A stretch of 64,000 nucleotides of DNA from Gracilimonas sp034520725 (lineage in GTDB: Bacteria > Bacteroidota > Rhodothermia > Balneolales > Balneolaceae): assembly GCA_034520725.1 (NCBI GenBank), contig JAXHNH010000001.1, positions 1 to 64,000 of the forward strand. Reading direction: 5' to 3'. The notes under the pieces were generated by a model. That model was not told the DNA's origin. It saw nothing but the letters and a program-made list of their open reading frames with translations, and made no database searches. Numbering within the stretch: position 1 is the stretch's first letter; each line of letters starts with the position of its first letter. A program made the position numbers and the translations under genes. This document shows positions 35,032 to 45,186 of this stretch, piece by piece.

Positions 35032-35967
35032 TTATTTTTCCTTATCCTCAAATTTCTCGTAGGCCTTAATGATATCGCGGACGAGTTTGTGGCGAACCAC
35101 ATCTTCTTCTCCCAGATACACAAAATCGATGCCTTCAATGTCCTGAAGAATTTTTTGAATGGAGATAAGACCGGAATGTTGCCGGCGGGGAAGGTCAGTT
35201 TGGGTAACGTCTCCTGTAATAATGGCCCGGCTGTTAAAACCGATACGGGTCAGGAACATCTTCATCTGAGTGTTGGTAGCATTTTGAGCCTCATCAAGGA
35301 TCACAAACGCATTATTCAGGGTTCTACCTCTCATATATGCCAAAGGAGCGATCTCGATCACATTTTTGGTGAGGTGTAGATCGAGCCTATCGCGATCTAT
35401 CATATCCTCCAAAGCATCATACAAGGGTCTTAAATAGGGATCAATCTTCTCCTTGAGATCTCCAGGAAGAAAACCGAGGTTTTCACCGGCCTCAACGGCA
35501 GGGCGGGCAAGGATGATCTTACGTACCTTTCGGTTCTTCAAGGCCTGAACGGCAAGAGCCACAGAGGTGTAGGTTTTACCGGTACCGGCAGGTCCAATCG
35601 CAAAAACGATATCGTTGTTTTTAGATGATTGTACGATCTCGCGCTGACCGGGGGTCTTGGCGGAAATCGCCTCACCATTATGAGTATGTATGATGGTATC
35701 ACCGGTTTCATCAAGGTCGCGAAACTTTGGTCGATTTGCAGTGCTTTCGCCTGATTTTAAGTTGACCAGAGTATTAACATCTCCTTCAGCTACCTTACTT
35801 TTACGGTCAAGCAATTCGATCATGCCTTCAATGACCAAAGATGCCGTTTCAACTTCCTGAGTGGGGCCGGTTAATTTCAAACGGTTACCGCGGGCGTTGA
35901 ATTTGGTTTCTGGGAATGCTTTGTCTAAAGCAATGAGGTTATGATCGTGTAATCCGAAGAGAGCCAT
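35032..35967 (-). CDS. PhoH-like ATPase
   Basis: A cytoplasmic P-loop ATPase with Walker A IGPAGTGKT and Walker B FVILDEAQN, 311 residues from ATG 35967. Homology seems to begin further upstream: the same frame continues back as DRTLIDKVIELQGADT, which looks like the usual PhoH N-terminus, but without ATG, GTG or TTG before the stop. A non-standard start such as ATA at 36024 or a base error could explain this. RNA-related roles have been proposed for the family. Confidence 0.85.
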   Translation of the reverse strand: MALFGLHDHNLIALDKAFPETKFNARGNRLKLTGPTQEVETASLVIEGMIELLDRKSKVAEGDVNTLVNLKSGESTANRPKFRDLDETGDTIIHTHNGEAISAKTPGQREIVQSSKNNDIVFAIGPAGTGKTYTSVALAVQALKNRKVRKIILARPAVEAGENLGFLPGDLKEKIDPYLRPLYDALEDMIDRDRLDLHLTKNVIEIAPLAYMRGRTLNNAFVILDEAQNATNTQMKMFLTRIGFNSRAIITGDVTQTDLPRRQHSGLISIQKILQDIEGIDFVYLGEEDVVRHKLVRDIIKAYEKFEDKEK

Positions 35968-36123
35968 AGTATCGGCTCCCTGAAGTTCTATAACTTTATC
36001 GATAAGTGTTCTGTCGTCTTTTATGGCTGCAAAATTAAATTAATTGTGAAGCACAAAGATAAGGATTTAACAGAAGAAATGAGATGAGCAGATCAGCAAC
36101 TCATCGATCATTAAATTGCCGGA

Positions 36124-36792
36124 TCACTGTATTTTTTCAGTCAGCTCCTGAACCCGTGCTGAAATGTCCTCAGCACTGAATACACTGCTGCCTGCTACAA
36201 GCACGTCAGCTCCGGCCTTAGCCACTTTAGAGATATTTTTTAGATTGACTCCGCCGTCCACCTGAATAAGAAAACTTAGTTCTCTGCTGTCTCTGATAGC
36301 TGCGAGTTCAGTTAATCTTTTGTAGCTGGATTCAATAAAGCTTTGTCCGCCAAAACCGGGATTAACGCTCATGATCAGTACTAAGTCTACGTCCTGAAGG
36401 ATCGGTTCAATGCTGCTGACAGGAGTTGCCGGATTTATTACAACACCGGCCATCAAACCATATTTCTTTACGTTTTGAATGGATCGGTGAAGGTGTGGAC
36501 AGGTTTCGTAGTGAACTGAGATCAGATCGGCACCGGCTTCCACAAAGTTTTCGACATATTTGTCGGGATCCTCGATCATTAAATGAACATCCATAAAAGC
36601 CTCGGGGGCTGCTTTTTTGGCCGCTTTCACGATACCGGGTCCATAGCTGATGTTGGGCACAAAATGCCCGTCCATAATATCGCAGTGGATCCACGAAGTA
36701 CCACCTTTTAATGCATCCTGAATATTATTTCCCAATTTGGTAAAATCTGCTGCAAGGATGGAAGGTGCAAGAATAGGTAGCTCGAAATTCAT
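36124..36792 (-). CDS. rpe: Ribulose-phosphate 3-epimerase
   Basis: Interconverts ribulose-5-phosphate and xylulose-5-phosphate. The 222-residue TIM barrel shows APSILAADFTKLG, HCDIMDGHFVPNIS, DVHLMIEDPD, VNPGFGGQSF, the late VDGGVN and VAGSSVF. All catalytic positions (His, Asp) appear present. It is the last gene of the minus-strand run that begins with porU, 6 bases after the PASTA gene. Confidence 0.95.
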   Translation of the reverse strand: MNFELPILAPSILAADFTKLGNNIQDALKGGTSWIHCDIMDGHFVPNISYGPGIVKAAKKAAPEAFMDVHLMIEDPDKYVENFVEAGADLISVHYETCPHLHRSIQNVKKYGLMAGVVINPATPVSSIEPILQDVDLVLIMSVNPGFGGQSFIESSYKRLTELAAIRDSRELSFLIQVDGGVNLKNISKVAKAGADVLVAGSSVFSAEDISARVQELTEKIQ

Positions 36793-36798
36793 TTAATT

Positions 36799-37647
36799 TT
36801 ATTTATTAGGGTTGGATTGATTGTATAATGAGTCAGGTGGTGTATTTGAAGAGGTTCCGGTTGAATCGATAATGACCGCACCGCCTTCACTTTCTTCTTC
36901 AACTTCAAAGCGTTCAGAGATCGTGAGGTCAAGTGTTTCACCTTCCCTGAGTTCCTTCTGTTTTGGAGTAAAATCAAGTACTGTATTTGGGAGTATATCT
37001 CGGGTTGGGCGGAATTGAACCTCACCAACATTGAGACCGGCTTCTCGCAATTTTACCTGGGCATCAGAAAGCCTAAGCCCAACAATTTCCGGTACGGTTA
37101 CCATGCGGTCGCCAAGTCCGTCACTGATTACAAGGTCCACTACAGCACCTTTTTCTACCGTGGTTCCGGCCGGAATGGACTGTCTTAACACTACATTTTT
37201 AAAACGATTAGATTCATAGCTGCGGCTGCCGACCTTTAGCCCGTAATTTTGAAGCTGTATCTCAGCATTTCTAAGAGAAAAATCTACCACCTTTGGAACT
37301 TCAACCTGAGGTTTTACCTCAGTATTTACAGTGAGATATATTTTTCGATTCGGTTTAACAATAATGGAAGCTTCAGGATTTTGATCGATCACATAATCTG
37401 CGGGGTAAGCTGCGTTGGCCCGGCGATCAGCGACCTCAAATCTTAGTCCATAATCCGTTAAAAGTGTTTCAGCTTCTTCAAGAGAAACCTTGGTTACATC
37501 AGGTACGGTAATACCTTCGTTGTAATTTGTGTAGGATGGGAGGATCCATTTATCTGCTATAAAAATTGAGGCGGCAATAAAAACTACCAAACCTACCAAG
37601 CTGATATAGAAATACTTATTTGTGAAAATATATTTGAGCATGTCCAT
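36799..37647 (-). CDS. PASTA-domain membrane protein
   Basis: A 282-residue protein with an N-terminal membrane helix (about 13-33) and three PASTA repeats (about 45-110, 112-180 and 183-252), each of the form VP-VV/I-----AE/Q--L---GL. PASTA domains bind peptidoglycan stem or beta-lactam-like ligands. Unlike Firmicute examples there is no kinase or transpeptidase part. A Ser/Gly-rich tail ends the protein. It probably sits in the inner membrane facing the cell wall. Confidence 0.85.
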   Translation of the reverse strand: MDMLKYIFTNKYFYISLVGLVVFIAASIFIADKWILPSYTNYNEGITVPDVTKVSLEEAETLLTDYGLRFEVADRRANAAYPADYVIDQNPEASIIVKPNRKIYLTVNTEVKPQVEVPKVVDFSLRNAEIQLQNYGLKVGSRSYESNRFKNVVLRQSIPAGTTVEKGAVVDLVISDGLGDRMVTVPEIVGLRLSDAQVKLREAGLNVGEVQFRPTRDILPNTVLDFTPKQKELREGETLDLTISERFEVEEESEGGAVIIDSTGTSSNTPPDSLYNQSNPNK

Positions 37648-37670
37648 AAAATACGGGAACTATTGGCGGG

Positions 37671-38627
37671 TTAAAAGTGCCAGGTTACTGAAAATTGTTC
37701 AAGCCGCATCAAATTAGTTTGAGTTTCGATTCGGCTGTTTTTTAACTGTACGGTAAAGAATGCATCAAATGCTGATACAACATGATTTACCACGATCAGT
37801 TTGAGTATGTTCCCTGCCACACGGTAATTATTGTTAAATTCTGCAGCACGATCCCGACCCTCATAGAAGAGTGAAAACGGTTCATCAGTTCCATTCCAGA
37901 AATAACGATACATGTCTACATTTTGGGTAGGAGATGTGGTTACGTCATTATACCAGTCACGCCAGCCGGGTTGATACTGATAGTATTTACTGATGAGTTC
38001 GTAGTATTGCTGGGAACCGTAATTTGGTAACAAATGAGAGAAGTTACTTCCTACCCGGTCTTTAAAATAAAAGGGTGTGGATGCTTCAACATTATGCAAA
38101 ACGTTAAGGGAAATTTGATCCCAGTCGTTTCGGGTATCGTTCCAGTCGGGGACTCCCGAAAGCTGAGCTTCAAGTGCCTGCCAGTTATTATCAAGGCCAT
38201 GAATTTGTGAATAGTTGACCAGCCATTCGGCATATGCCACCACGCTCCAGTTTTGATGGGTGAATCGTTCATATGCTTGTTCCTGCCTTCGGGCCTTTGC
38301 ATTTTTGTCCAGATGATAGATCAGACCGACTACCTCAGCTGTGAAGTATATTCCGGCTCTGACCCATTTCTTGTTTGCGGCCTGACCTGCTCCCGGAATG
38401 ATAGCAGAAGCCAAAAAAGCCGCACCGGGATTTTTTCTAGGGATATCGAAAACAGCAGCCGAACTGACAAACGAAGATTTTGAAATATCCCTCCTTTGTT
38501 CAATTTGGGTATTAGTTTTCTGGTCTGCAAATATCTCATTTGAAAAATCTGAGACGTATTGAGCCTCACAGACAGTGGTCAGAAAAAAAGTAAGAGCCAA
38601 TAAAATAAATACCATTACTGATCTCAT
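37671..38627 (-). CDS. DUF5683-like exported protein
   Basis: A 318-residue protein with a signal peptide (VMVFILLALTFFLTTVCEA). It contains a PGAAFLASAIIPGAGQAANKKW segment followed by a hydrophobic stretch, which is the pattern of the DUF5683 family of Bacteroidota. The second half is rich in Trp, Tyr and Asn. Its start overlaps the stop of the preceding gene by 4 bases. The function is unknown. Confidence 0.65.
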   Translation of the reverse strand: MRSVMVFILLALTFFLTTVCEAQYVSDFSNEIFADQKTNTQIEQRRDISKSSFVSSAAVFDIPRKNPGAAFLASAIIPGAGQAANKKWVRAGIYFTAEVVGLIYHLDKNAKARRQEQAYERFTHQNWSVVAYAEWLVNYSQIHGLDNNWQALEAQLSGVPDWNDTRNDWDQISLNVLHNVEASTPFYFKDRVGSNFSHLLPNYGSQQYYELISKYYQYQPGWRDWYNDVTTSPTQNVDMYRYFWNGTDEPFSLFYEGRDRAAEFNNNYRVAGNILKLIVVNHVVSAFDAFFTVQLKNSRIETQTNLMRLEQFSVTWHF

Positions 38628-41600
38628 AGCAACTCAAAATCAAAAGTTAGGCCAAAATGGAATAGAAGTTCCCGGCCATAGGTTACCTGATTTGAACCTG
38701 AATTGGTAATGAAATCGTCAGGTAGTGTCAGGCCAAATTCATCGAGTCCGTAAGATCCACTGATAAACAATTTAAGAGGGAAGAGGTAGTATCCATTCAT
38801 TGCGATCCTGAGCTCGGCTCCCAAACCTGATTTCAGTTTATTGCCGGTATCAAAAGGACTCTTCCACCCATTGCCGGTCTCAAAAAAGAATCGTGCAAAG
38901 ATCTTATCTATGGTTAAAGGACCTCTTTGCGCATGAATTCCTCGCCAAACCGGTGCAAACCATGAAAGTGAACTAAAGGCCGTGGTGCTTCCACCCAGTG
39001 CAAAATAAGGGTAACTGCGCATGCCCATGAATCCTCCTATGTAGTCGGTGTAAAAAGAATCACCGGGATCTTTGAAATAATGAAATCCCCTGATCCTGGC
39101 CTGAAACGCCTGATCTGCAAATGTTTTAAATCCGTATCGGAGGTGCAGTTCGGTTGAGTGATTTTTTTGCTCATCAAACACTGGAGAAAGAGAACCGTCC
39201 TCGATCTCATATTCTTCAAGCAACTTGGAAGGCTGATACTGATATCGTAAATAGCCTTTCAAGCCAAGGGGAGCAATATCCGCATCGTTTGAGTACATGT
39301 AATAATCGAAAGTGTAGGAGGCTGAAAGCGTAGTGCCCTTGAAGTACTCTGATGAACTTCCGCTCACCTGCTGACGAAGTTCACGAGAATAAAAACTTTC
39401 CGTCGAGACCCGATATGGACTATAGGAAACACCCAGCTCCAGCATGCTTCTGCGGCTAAGTTTGCTCCTCAAAAATACCCCAGCTTCCCAGATGTTGTAG
39501 GCGATATCGGTGTAGGTTGTATCAGGTAAACAGGATGTACATGGAAATTCCTCAATAGAGAGCCCATCTGAGACATTTCTGCGCAGGTTGTAGATCTCTA
39601 TGGATACGGTGGGTGACCAGCTTTTTTCGATGAAAGGAAGACCGCGGTGTTCAGCGATCAAAAAAGCATCCCGATCCAAACCAAATAGACGATCCGGGCG
39701 GAAGAAGCCACCAATACTTTCAGCAGGTTCTGAAGCAGGGCCAACCATCAATCCACCGAAAATACTAAGCCGGTCGATCACATCCCTTGAGGAAAAATAC
39801 GTCCCGATCTTAGCATCCCTCAACAAGTTTTGTCCCAGTTTGCCAACATACCCATTCTTGATCAGAGAGCCATTGTTACCATATTCCTTGGAGTAGTTAT
39901 CGAATCTAAGCACAGGAAAAAAGCTAAAGGCAGTGTATGTGCTTTCGTATTCACTGAATTGTCTTTCTTCACTATCACTCAGATCTGATAATGTAAAGTT
40001 ATAGGTTCCCGTGTCTGCGATCGAAATTTCACGGTCGTCAAAGGGCGTGATATCTGAGTCATCAAAATCATTGAGCTGTTGAACGTAAGGATCGGGTACT
40101 TCGTAATGAGCTAATTCATCAGGATATGGGAGATAGTAAGTTCCATCGTGGTCGTGATTTAGCAATGAAATTAACTCGGCTGATCTGATCTGGTACCCGT
40201 TATGAATGTACTCAGAGAAATAAAGAGTGCCACCTTTAGTGATCGAAGGCATAAAGGCACCGCCAATGACCGAGGTTAACTTTTGGGCATTACTGCCATC
40301 CAATGCACTTCTATATATGTTGTGAATGCCTTCTGTGTTAGCAGAAAAGTACAGGTACTCTCCATTTGGGTCTATGTGAGGATCGCGGTAATCAATGTAG
40401 TCATCTTCAAAAACAGGGTTGATATCTCGGGATTCTACATCCACTTCAAAGATGTTCCGGTTGCCTAGATTTGAAGAGGCGAAGTAAATCTTCTTGTCAT
40501 CCACACTCCAGGTTGGTGAAGATACCGTCTCGCCATTAGTATAATTAGTGATCTGTGTGATGGAATCGGATGAATCAGGGTGTATTAAAACCAAATTTTG
40601 AGTGCCGCCTCTGTTTTGAACTGCTGCAATGTAGTTGCCATCATTGCTCCAGCTTGGGAACTGAACGCGTTTGCTGTAAGTCAGTCTTTCCGATTTTTTG
40701 GTTTCCAGATCGTAAATGAAGATATCGCTGTAAAACTCCCCTAAGGAATTTCGCCTGTTAGTGGCGTAAGCAATTTTATTTCCGGAAGGTGAATATGAAA
40801 TAGAGCTCTCCAGAAAGGTTAGTTTTTTTTCCAGTAAACCCACGTGAGTGTTAACTTGATCTGAAGGTTCACTAACTACGGCTACTTCCTGAGAAGTATT
40901 ATTCCTATTTTTTATGTAAAGGGATAGTATTCCGCTGTCCATGCCTTTGTTAGACAGGTAGGCAACCTGATCACCGGATGGTGAGATCTTGGGGTAGAAA
41001 TTGAAGAAACCACCTCCTTCAACAATATCCGATGGGGAAGGGGTGATATTTTCAACTGCTTTTTGATAGAATATTTTTTGATCCTGAATCCAATCTTTAT
41101 AGACTTCATCACCGGAAGTTCCGGTTGCTAACTCAATAGCATTGGATATATCATAAACACCTTTTTTACCAAGAGCTTCAGTGATATCACGAAGTATATC
41201 CTCACTAAACCGGTCTGCCAGGTAGATCACAAAGGCGTAACCCATATTATAAACAGTTTCACGCTCAAGGCTATTCTTGGAAGAAAAGGTTCCCATCTCG
41301 TCCAATGTAAATTGCGTATCCGTCAGTATCCGTGAGCGCAGGATCATATCACGGTGACTGTCCCAGGTATCATAGAATAATCCGTTGGTTTGATACTGTC
41401 CCGTTCCCTCAGCAAACCAGGCAGGTATATTGACTGTTGCAAAAGGAAAGGTGATGAGTCCGTTGGGAAAGCCATACAGTACATCAGGTCTACGTACATC
41501 CTCGTAAGATAACCACTGAAAATAAAATGCAGGGATCTTTCGGGAGCGCTTCATCCCCTTCTGGATCTGAACGATATGCACAAATTCATGAGCGATGACG

Positions 41601-41983
41601 TTTCTCAGCCAGTTATGTGTTCCACGAAGGGGAGTGTCTAAAGCCGGTAACCAGATGTCGATCTTGTTGTCAAAAAAGTAGGCTGCTCCGTTTGAATAAT
41701 CTTCGCGGTCTTTCAAAACTATGCTGACCTTTTCGTCCGGTTCATGCAGGTACAGTGAAGTGATTGGTTCATAAATTTCCTCAGCTATCCGGGACACCAC
41801 TTTTGCAGACCGGCTGTTACCGTCCTGAAAGTGGATCAGGAAATGGTCGCTTTCTACCGTAAACCACTCAAGGTGATTTTGAGGATAATCATACAGTCGG
41901 ACATCAGTCTGAGCCAAGGCGTTCTGCCAGGGCAGTATCAAGAACCATGCTGCGAGTAATATGTAGAATTTGGTTTCTCTCAA
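38624..41983 (-). CDS. Peptidase-MA/PD40 propeller protein with outer-membrane barrel
   Basis: This 1119-residue exported protein has a signal peptide and an N-terminal gluzincin-like domain (about 30-310) with zinc motif HEFVH in NVIAHEFVHIVQ and a later Glu in WFAEGTGQY. A TolB/PD40 beta-propeller follows (about 320-640; SPSGNKIAYATN, DPNGEYLYFS blades). The C-terminal 400 residues look like an outer-membrane beta-barrel ending in Phe-rich strands (LLFHFGLTFDFELL). It may be a surface protease or assembly factor; the substrate is unknown. Confidence 0.8.
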   Translation of the reverse strand: MRETKFYILLAAWFLILPWQNALAQTDVRLYDYPQNHLEWFTVESDHFLIHFQDGNSRSAKVVSRIAEEIYEPITSLYLHEPDEKVSIVLKDREDYSNGAAYFFDNKIDIWLPALDTPLRGTHNWLRNVIAHEFVHIVQIQKGMKRSRKIPAFYFQWLSYEDVRRPDVLYGFPNGLITFPFATVNIPAWFAEGTGQYQTNGLFYDTWDSHRDMILRSRILTDTQFTLDEMGTFSSKNSLERETVYNMGYAFVIYLADRFSEDILRDITEALGKKGVYDISNAIELATGTSGDEVYKDWIQDQKIFYQKAVENITPSPSDIVEGGGFFNFYPKISPSGDQVAYLSNKGMDSGILSLYIKNRNNTSQEVAVVSEPSDQVNTHVGLLEKKLTFLESSISYSPSGNKIAYATNRRNSLGEFYSDIFIYDLETKKSERLTYSKRVQFPSWSNDGNYIAAVQNRGGTQNLVLIHPDSSDSITQITNYTNGETVSSPTWSVDDKKIYFASSNLGNRNIFEVDVESRDINPVFEDDYIDYRDPHIDPNGEYLYFSANTEGIHNIYRSALDGSNAQKLTSVIGGAFMPSITKGGTLYFSEYIHNGYQIRSAELISLLNHDHDGTYYLPYPDELAHYEVPDPYVQQLNDFDDSDITPFDDREISIADTGTYNFTLSDLSDSEERQFSEYESTYTAFSFFPVLRFDNYSKEYGNNGSLIKNGYVGKLGQNLLRDAKIGTYFSSRDVIDRLSIFGGLMVGPASEPAESIGGFFRPDRLFGLDRDAFLIAEHRGLPFIEKSWSPTVSIEIYNLRRNVSDGLSIEEFPCTSCLPDTTYTDIAYNIWEAGVFLRSKLSRRSMLELGVSYSPYRVSTESFYSRELRQQVSGSSSEYFKGTTLSASYTFDYYMYSNDADIAPLGLKGYLRYQYQPSKLLEEYEIEDGSLSPVFDEQKNHSTELHLRYGFKTFADQAFQARIRGFHYFKDPGDSFYTDYIGGFMGMRSYPYFALGGSTTAFSSLSWFAPVWRGIHAQRGPLTIDKIFARFFFETGNGWKSPFDTGNKLKSGLGAELRIAMNGYYLFPLKLFISGSYGLDEFGLTLPDDFITNSGSNQVTYGRELLFHFGLTFDFELL

Positions 41984-44900
41984 TGTACTATCCCGATCTT
42001 GTAGATCTTTGTGTCTGTCTTACCACCAACGGTTGCTTTTACTCTTGCAATATAACCACCACTGCTCCAATTCCCGGTGTTGATCTCAATTTCCTCAGGA
42101 AATCCACCGGCGGAACTATATGTGTTTTCAAAAATGATTTGACCGCTGGTAGTGATTATCGTGATCTCTACCGAGCCTCCTGGCGAAGCGATCTGGAAAC
42201 GGAGATTCGTGAAGTCATCAGCGGGATTCGGCCAGTTGTAGGTCTCTGATTTTTTCAGGACCCCGTATGAATTACCTGAATTATTATCACTTTCCTGAAC
42301 AACGGCAGAGTATTTGTTGAATCTGAAATCTCCGTATCTGGATTTCCATTCCGCCTTTAGAATATCATTAAGTTTCCAGGACCGTAAATTCCCATCGTGT
42401 GAAATGGAAAACAATTCATCATTGTGAATGATGGGGTGGATCGGTTGTAGATCAGATCCCAGAGAAGCACCAACGTAAAGTGGAAAGCCTTCCAGTAAAT
42501 TTCCTTGTGAATCATAGGCAAACAGGTCTAAGGAGTTTTCACTCTGTCCTGTCACGAAAAATGTAGTCTCTTCTGTATCAGAAAATTGGGTTAATAGCGG
42601 AGTGCCAACAAACTGTACACCATCAGGTGCGGGAATGGGGGTGTTAGGTTCAAAACCACTTAATCGGTTCAACCCTATAAGTTGATTGCTCTGTCTGTCT
42701 ATAAAATATGAGCTGGCGTTTTCAGTAATAGCCGGCCACTCAATATCGGTTCCCTCAAAAATGGTTGTAGTCAGATCTGCTGCATTAGGATCAATGAGTG
42801 AAAAAATATCATTCTGCATAAGTAAAAATAACACCTGATCACCGAGTTCTATTGATCCTATGTATTCACGGTAATTGTTGCCGCCGAGCTGAATATTCAC
42901 AGAGGGGTCAGACGAAAAAGAGAGCACTGAATTTGTGATCTCTGCATATTCTCCACCAACGATCAATGAACGCTGAAATGGATCAGATTGAAGAGCAAGG
43001 ACACTGCCATCGGTCAGGTCGATCCCGGTATTTGTATGATCCGCATGTAGAACCTGATCGGATTGTGAACTCAGGAATCCTCTGTTTGCCGGAACCGTAG
43101 CCGTCCACGTTGTGTCGAATGTGTTAGAGAAGCTGTTCCATGTGAGAGCTGCCACGTCGATATCAGGGTTACCTATCTCAGGTTTATCTGCTAGGATGAG
43201 ATGATCACCAACATAAGGTTGTTGAACCGGAGTATCTGTAAGCTGTATTACATTCTGATTCGGACTTGAGATATTCACAGCATATGCTCCTGAAGGCGAT
43301 GGTACAACGAGAAAGGTATCACTCTGAGTTTCGTAAATGCTTAATGAAAGAGGATAATAAGTGTAATATGGATCATTTGATGTAAAGTAGTCACTTTCTG
43401 AATCTAACTGCATGTTCAAGCCTGAGGTATAACGATCTTCAAAAGGTGCGACTCTTTTAATACTGAAGGATGAAACAGCCAGGTTGTCAGAAAAATCGTA
43501 GAGCTCAAAGAAGGAGGGAGAGCCTGAATTGCTGTCATTGTTTGGCTGTGTGTCTGGACCAAACCGGTTTTCATATAGTGAAATTTCAGATCCTGTTTGA
43601 AGGATCACACGATAATCGTTTCCCGACCACCAGAAGTCGAAGGCTGTCCCAAATGAGGCATTGTTATTAAGGGCTCCGGGAATTTGATATCCAATGTCCT
43701 GAGCTCCGTCGGCTTCTTCGAGGTCAATACCTCTGCGTTCAGGATCTGCATTTACAGTTCCTGAGTTCAGGTTCTGACTAATAACACGCTCGTCAATATG
43801 CCAGATCAACATTCCTCCGTTTAAATAACGATCGTCCTGAGAGTTGTTGGTATTTTGTCCGGTATCCAATCCGCCCGGCAAGCTGAAATCAAAATTTGAG
43901 GCATCCACGACCACACCGGCTTCCAGTAACTTCTCAAAACCCTCTTGCTGAAAAACGAAGTCTTCGTCTTCATTTGTGAAAGTCTGCTGTACAAGACTGC
44001 CTTCAGGAGTTTGAATGGTTAGCGTTAGGCCATTGTCTTGTGGGTCACGGTGTCTGTTTTCAACCAGAAAATATTCTGAACCGGATAGTGAAATCCTTGC
44101 AATACTGTTTGGGGAACTGAGTGAAGCGGCAGGAAGATCGATAGGTGCATTTGATTCGATATCGACTTCAAAGGGTGTTTCCCATCCAAGATAGGTTTTT
44201 TCCCAGGCAGAGGGTTCAGGTGGTAGAAGTCCATTGTAAGCAAAAAAACCGGCTCCATCCATTAGTCCAAAACGACCGATTCCGGGTTCACCGGTTTCAG
44301 TGTTAAAAAGGTCAGGTAAGCCAAGGTAACTGGCTATCGAAGCCACAAGAAGTCCATTGATGGATAGTGGCAAAACAAACTCGTTATCTTGAATATCGAG
44401 ACCCCGACGGCTTTCCGTCCGTGGAATGATCATTGAATTGGTGACACGAAAGTTTCCATCGTTGACAGGGAAACCGTCAAAATTGTTTTCGCCAAGCAGG
44501 TCACCAAGGTCATTCTTGCGAAGGTAAATGGATGGAATATCTAAAGGGGTGATGTCGAGATTGGTACCGGTCAGTTCAATATCCCTTCCCACTCCGGCGT
44601 GAAATATCACAAATGCCGTATTTTCGGGATCCAGTCCGGAGTCATTAAAATTTGGTCCATTCTCTACCTGTTGCCAGGCATCCTGCACAAGGAGCGCTAG
44701 TTTTTCGTATGTAAAAGTTTCCCCGGTGGGTGAATATTCTGACATATTACTTGGAAGGCGGTAAATTTCGGGAAGAACTTGGTAGTTAATGGTCAGTTGA
44801 CCATCTGAAGTTCTCTCAAAATAATTTTTAGCAAATTCCAGATGGGCTTCAAAGTAACTTTGGTTATGAGGGAGCGGTTCGATCCTTACATCTTCAGCAC

Positions 44901-45183
44901 GTGATAAAAAGGGGAGCCCCTCCATTCCATCAGAACCAAAGATCCCTGTGCCGGTAGTCAGGCGGTCGTTATCAGGCTGAAATTCCACCATAATTGCGAC
45001 CAGGTTGAGGGTGCCTGTTGCCTCGAGTGGTTGAAGATCATTTTTAAAAAATTGCGGGACAGATATCGCATGATTACGAACGGCAGGTAAACTCTGCGCC
45101 TGTAGCGGTGTAACCTGTTCATAAAAAATAAAGAGCATGCTAAATAATAACATGCTCTTCATGAGATACCTTAATTTGTACAT
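41980..45183 (-). CDS. M6-like secreted protein with type IX sorting domain, zinc motif lost
   Basis: A 1067-residue protein with a signal peptide, an M6/immune-inhibitor-A-like domain (about 50-400) and a C-terminal type IX sorting domain (last 85 residues, NWPNPADDFTNLRFQIASPG to the end YKIGIVH). At the place of the zinc motif HEFGHALGLPDLY it reads ASIASYLGLPDLF, so both His and the Glu are gone while the surrounding LGLPDLF, GRFGLMDGAG and SAWEKTYLGW remain. It is probably a non-catalytic homologue. It lies directly after porV. Confidence 0.8.
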   Translation of the reverse strand: MYKLRYLMKSMLLFSMLFIFYEQVTPLQAQSLPAVRNHAISVPQFFKNDLQPLEATGTLNLVAIMVEFQPDNDRLTTGTGIFGSDGMEGLPFLSRAEDVRIEPLPHNQSYFEAHLEFAKNYFERTSDGQLTINYQVLPEIYRLPSNMSEYSPTGETFTYEKLALLVQDAWQQVENGPNFNDSGLDPENTAFVIFHAGVGRDIELTGTNLDITPLDIPSIYLRKNDLGDLLGENNFDGFPVNDGNFRVTNSMIIPRTESRRGLDIQDNEFVLPLSINGLLVASIASYLGLPDLFNTETGEPGIGRFGLMDGAGFFAYNGLLPPEPSAWEKTYLGWETPFEVDIESNAPIDLPAASLSSPNSIARISLSGSEYFLVENRHRDPQDNGLTLTIQTPEGSLVQQTFTNEDEDFVFQQEGFEKLLEAGVVVDASNFDFSLPGGLDTGQNTNNSQDDRYLNGGMLIWHIDERVISQNLNSGTVNADPERRGIDLEEADGAQDIGYQIPGALNNNASFGTAFDFWWSGNDYRVILQTGSEISLYENRFGPDTQPNNDSNSGSPSFFELYDFSDNLAVSSFSIKRVAPFEDRYTSGLNMQLDSESDYFTSNDPYYTYYPLSLSIYETQSDTFLVVPSPSGAYAVNISSPNQNVIQLTDTPVQQPYVGDHLILADKPEIGNPDIDVAALTWNSFSNTFDTTWTATVPANRGFLSSQSDQVLHADHTNTGIDLTDGSVLALQSDPFQRSLIVGGEYAEITNSVLSFSSDPSVNIQLGGNNYREYIGSIELGDQVLFLLMQNDIFSLIDPNAADLTTTIFEGTDIEWPAITENASSYFIDRQSNQLIGLNRLSGFEPNTPIPAPDGVQFVGTPLLTQFSDTEETTFFVTGQSENSLDLFAYDSQGNLLEGFPLYVGASLGSDLQPIHPIIHNDELFSISHDGNLRSWKLNDILKAEWKSRYGDFRFNKYSAVVQESDNNSGNSYGVLKKSETYNWPNPADDFTNLRFQIASPGGSVEITIITTSGQIIFENTYSSAGGFPEEIEINTGNWSSGGYIARVKATVGGKTDTKIYKIGIVH

Positions 45184-45186
45184 GGA

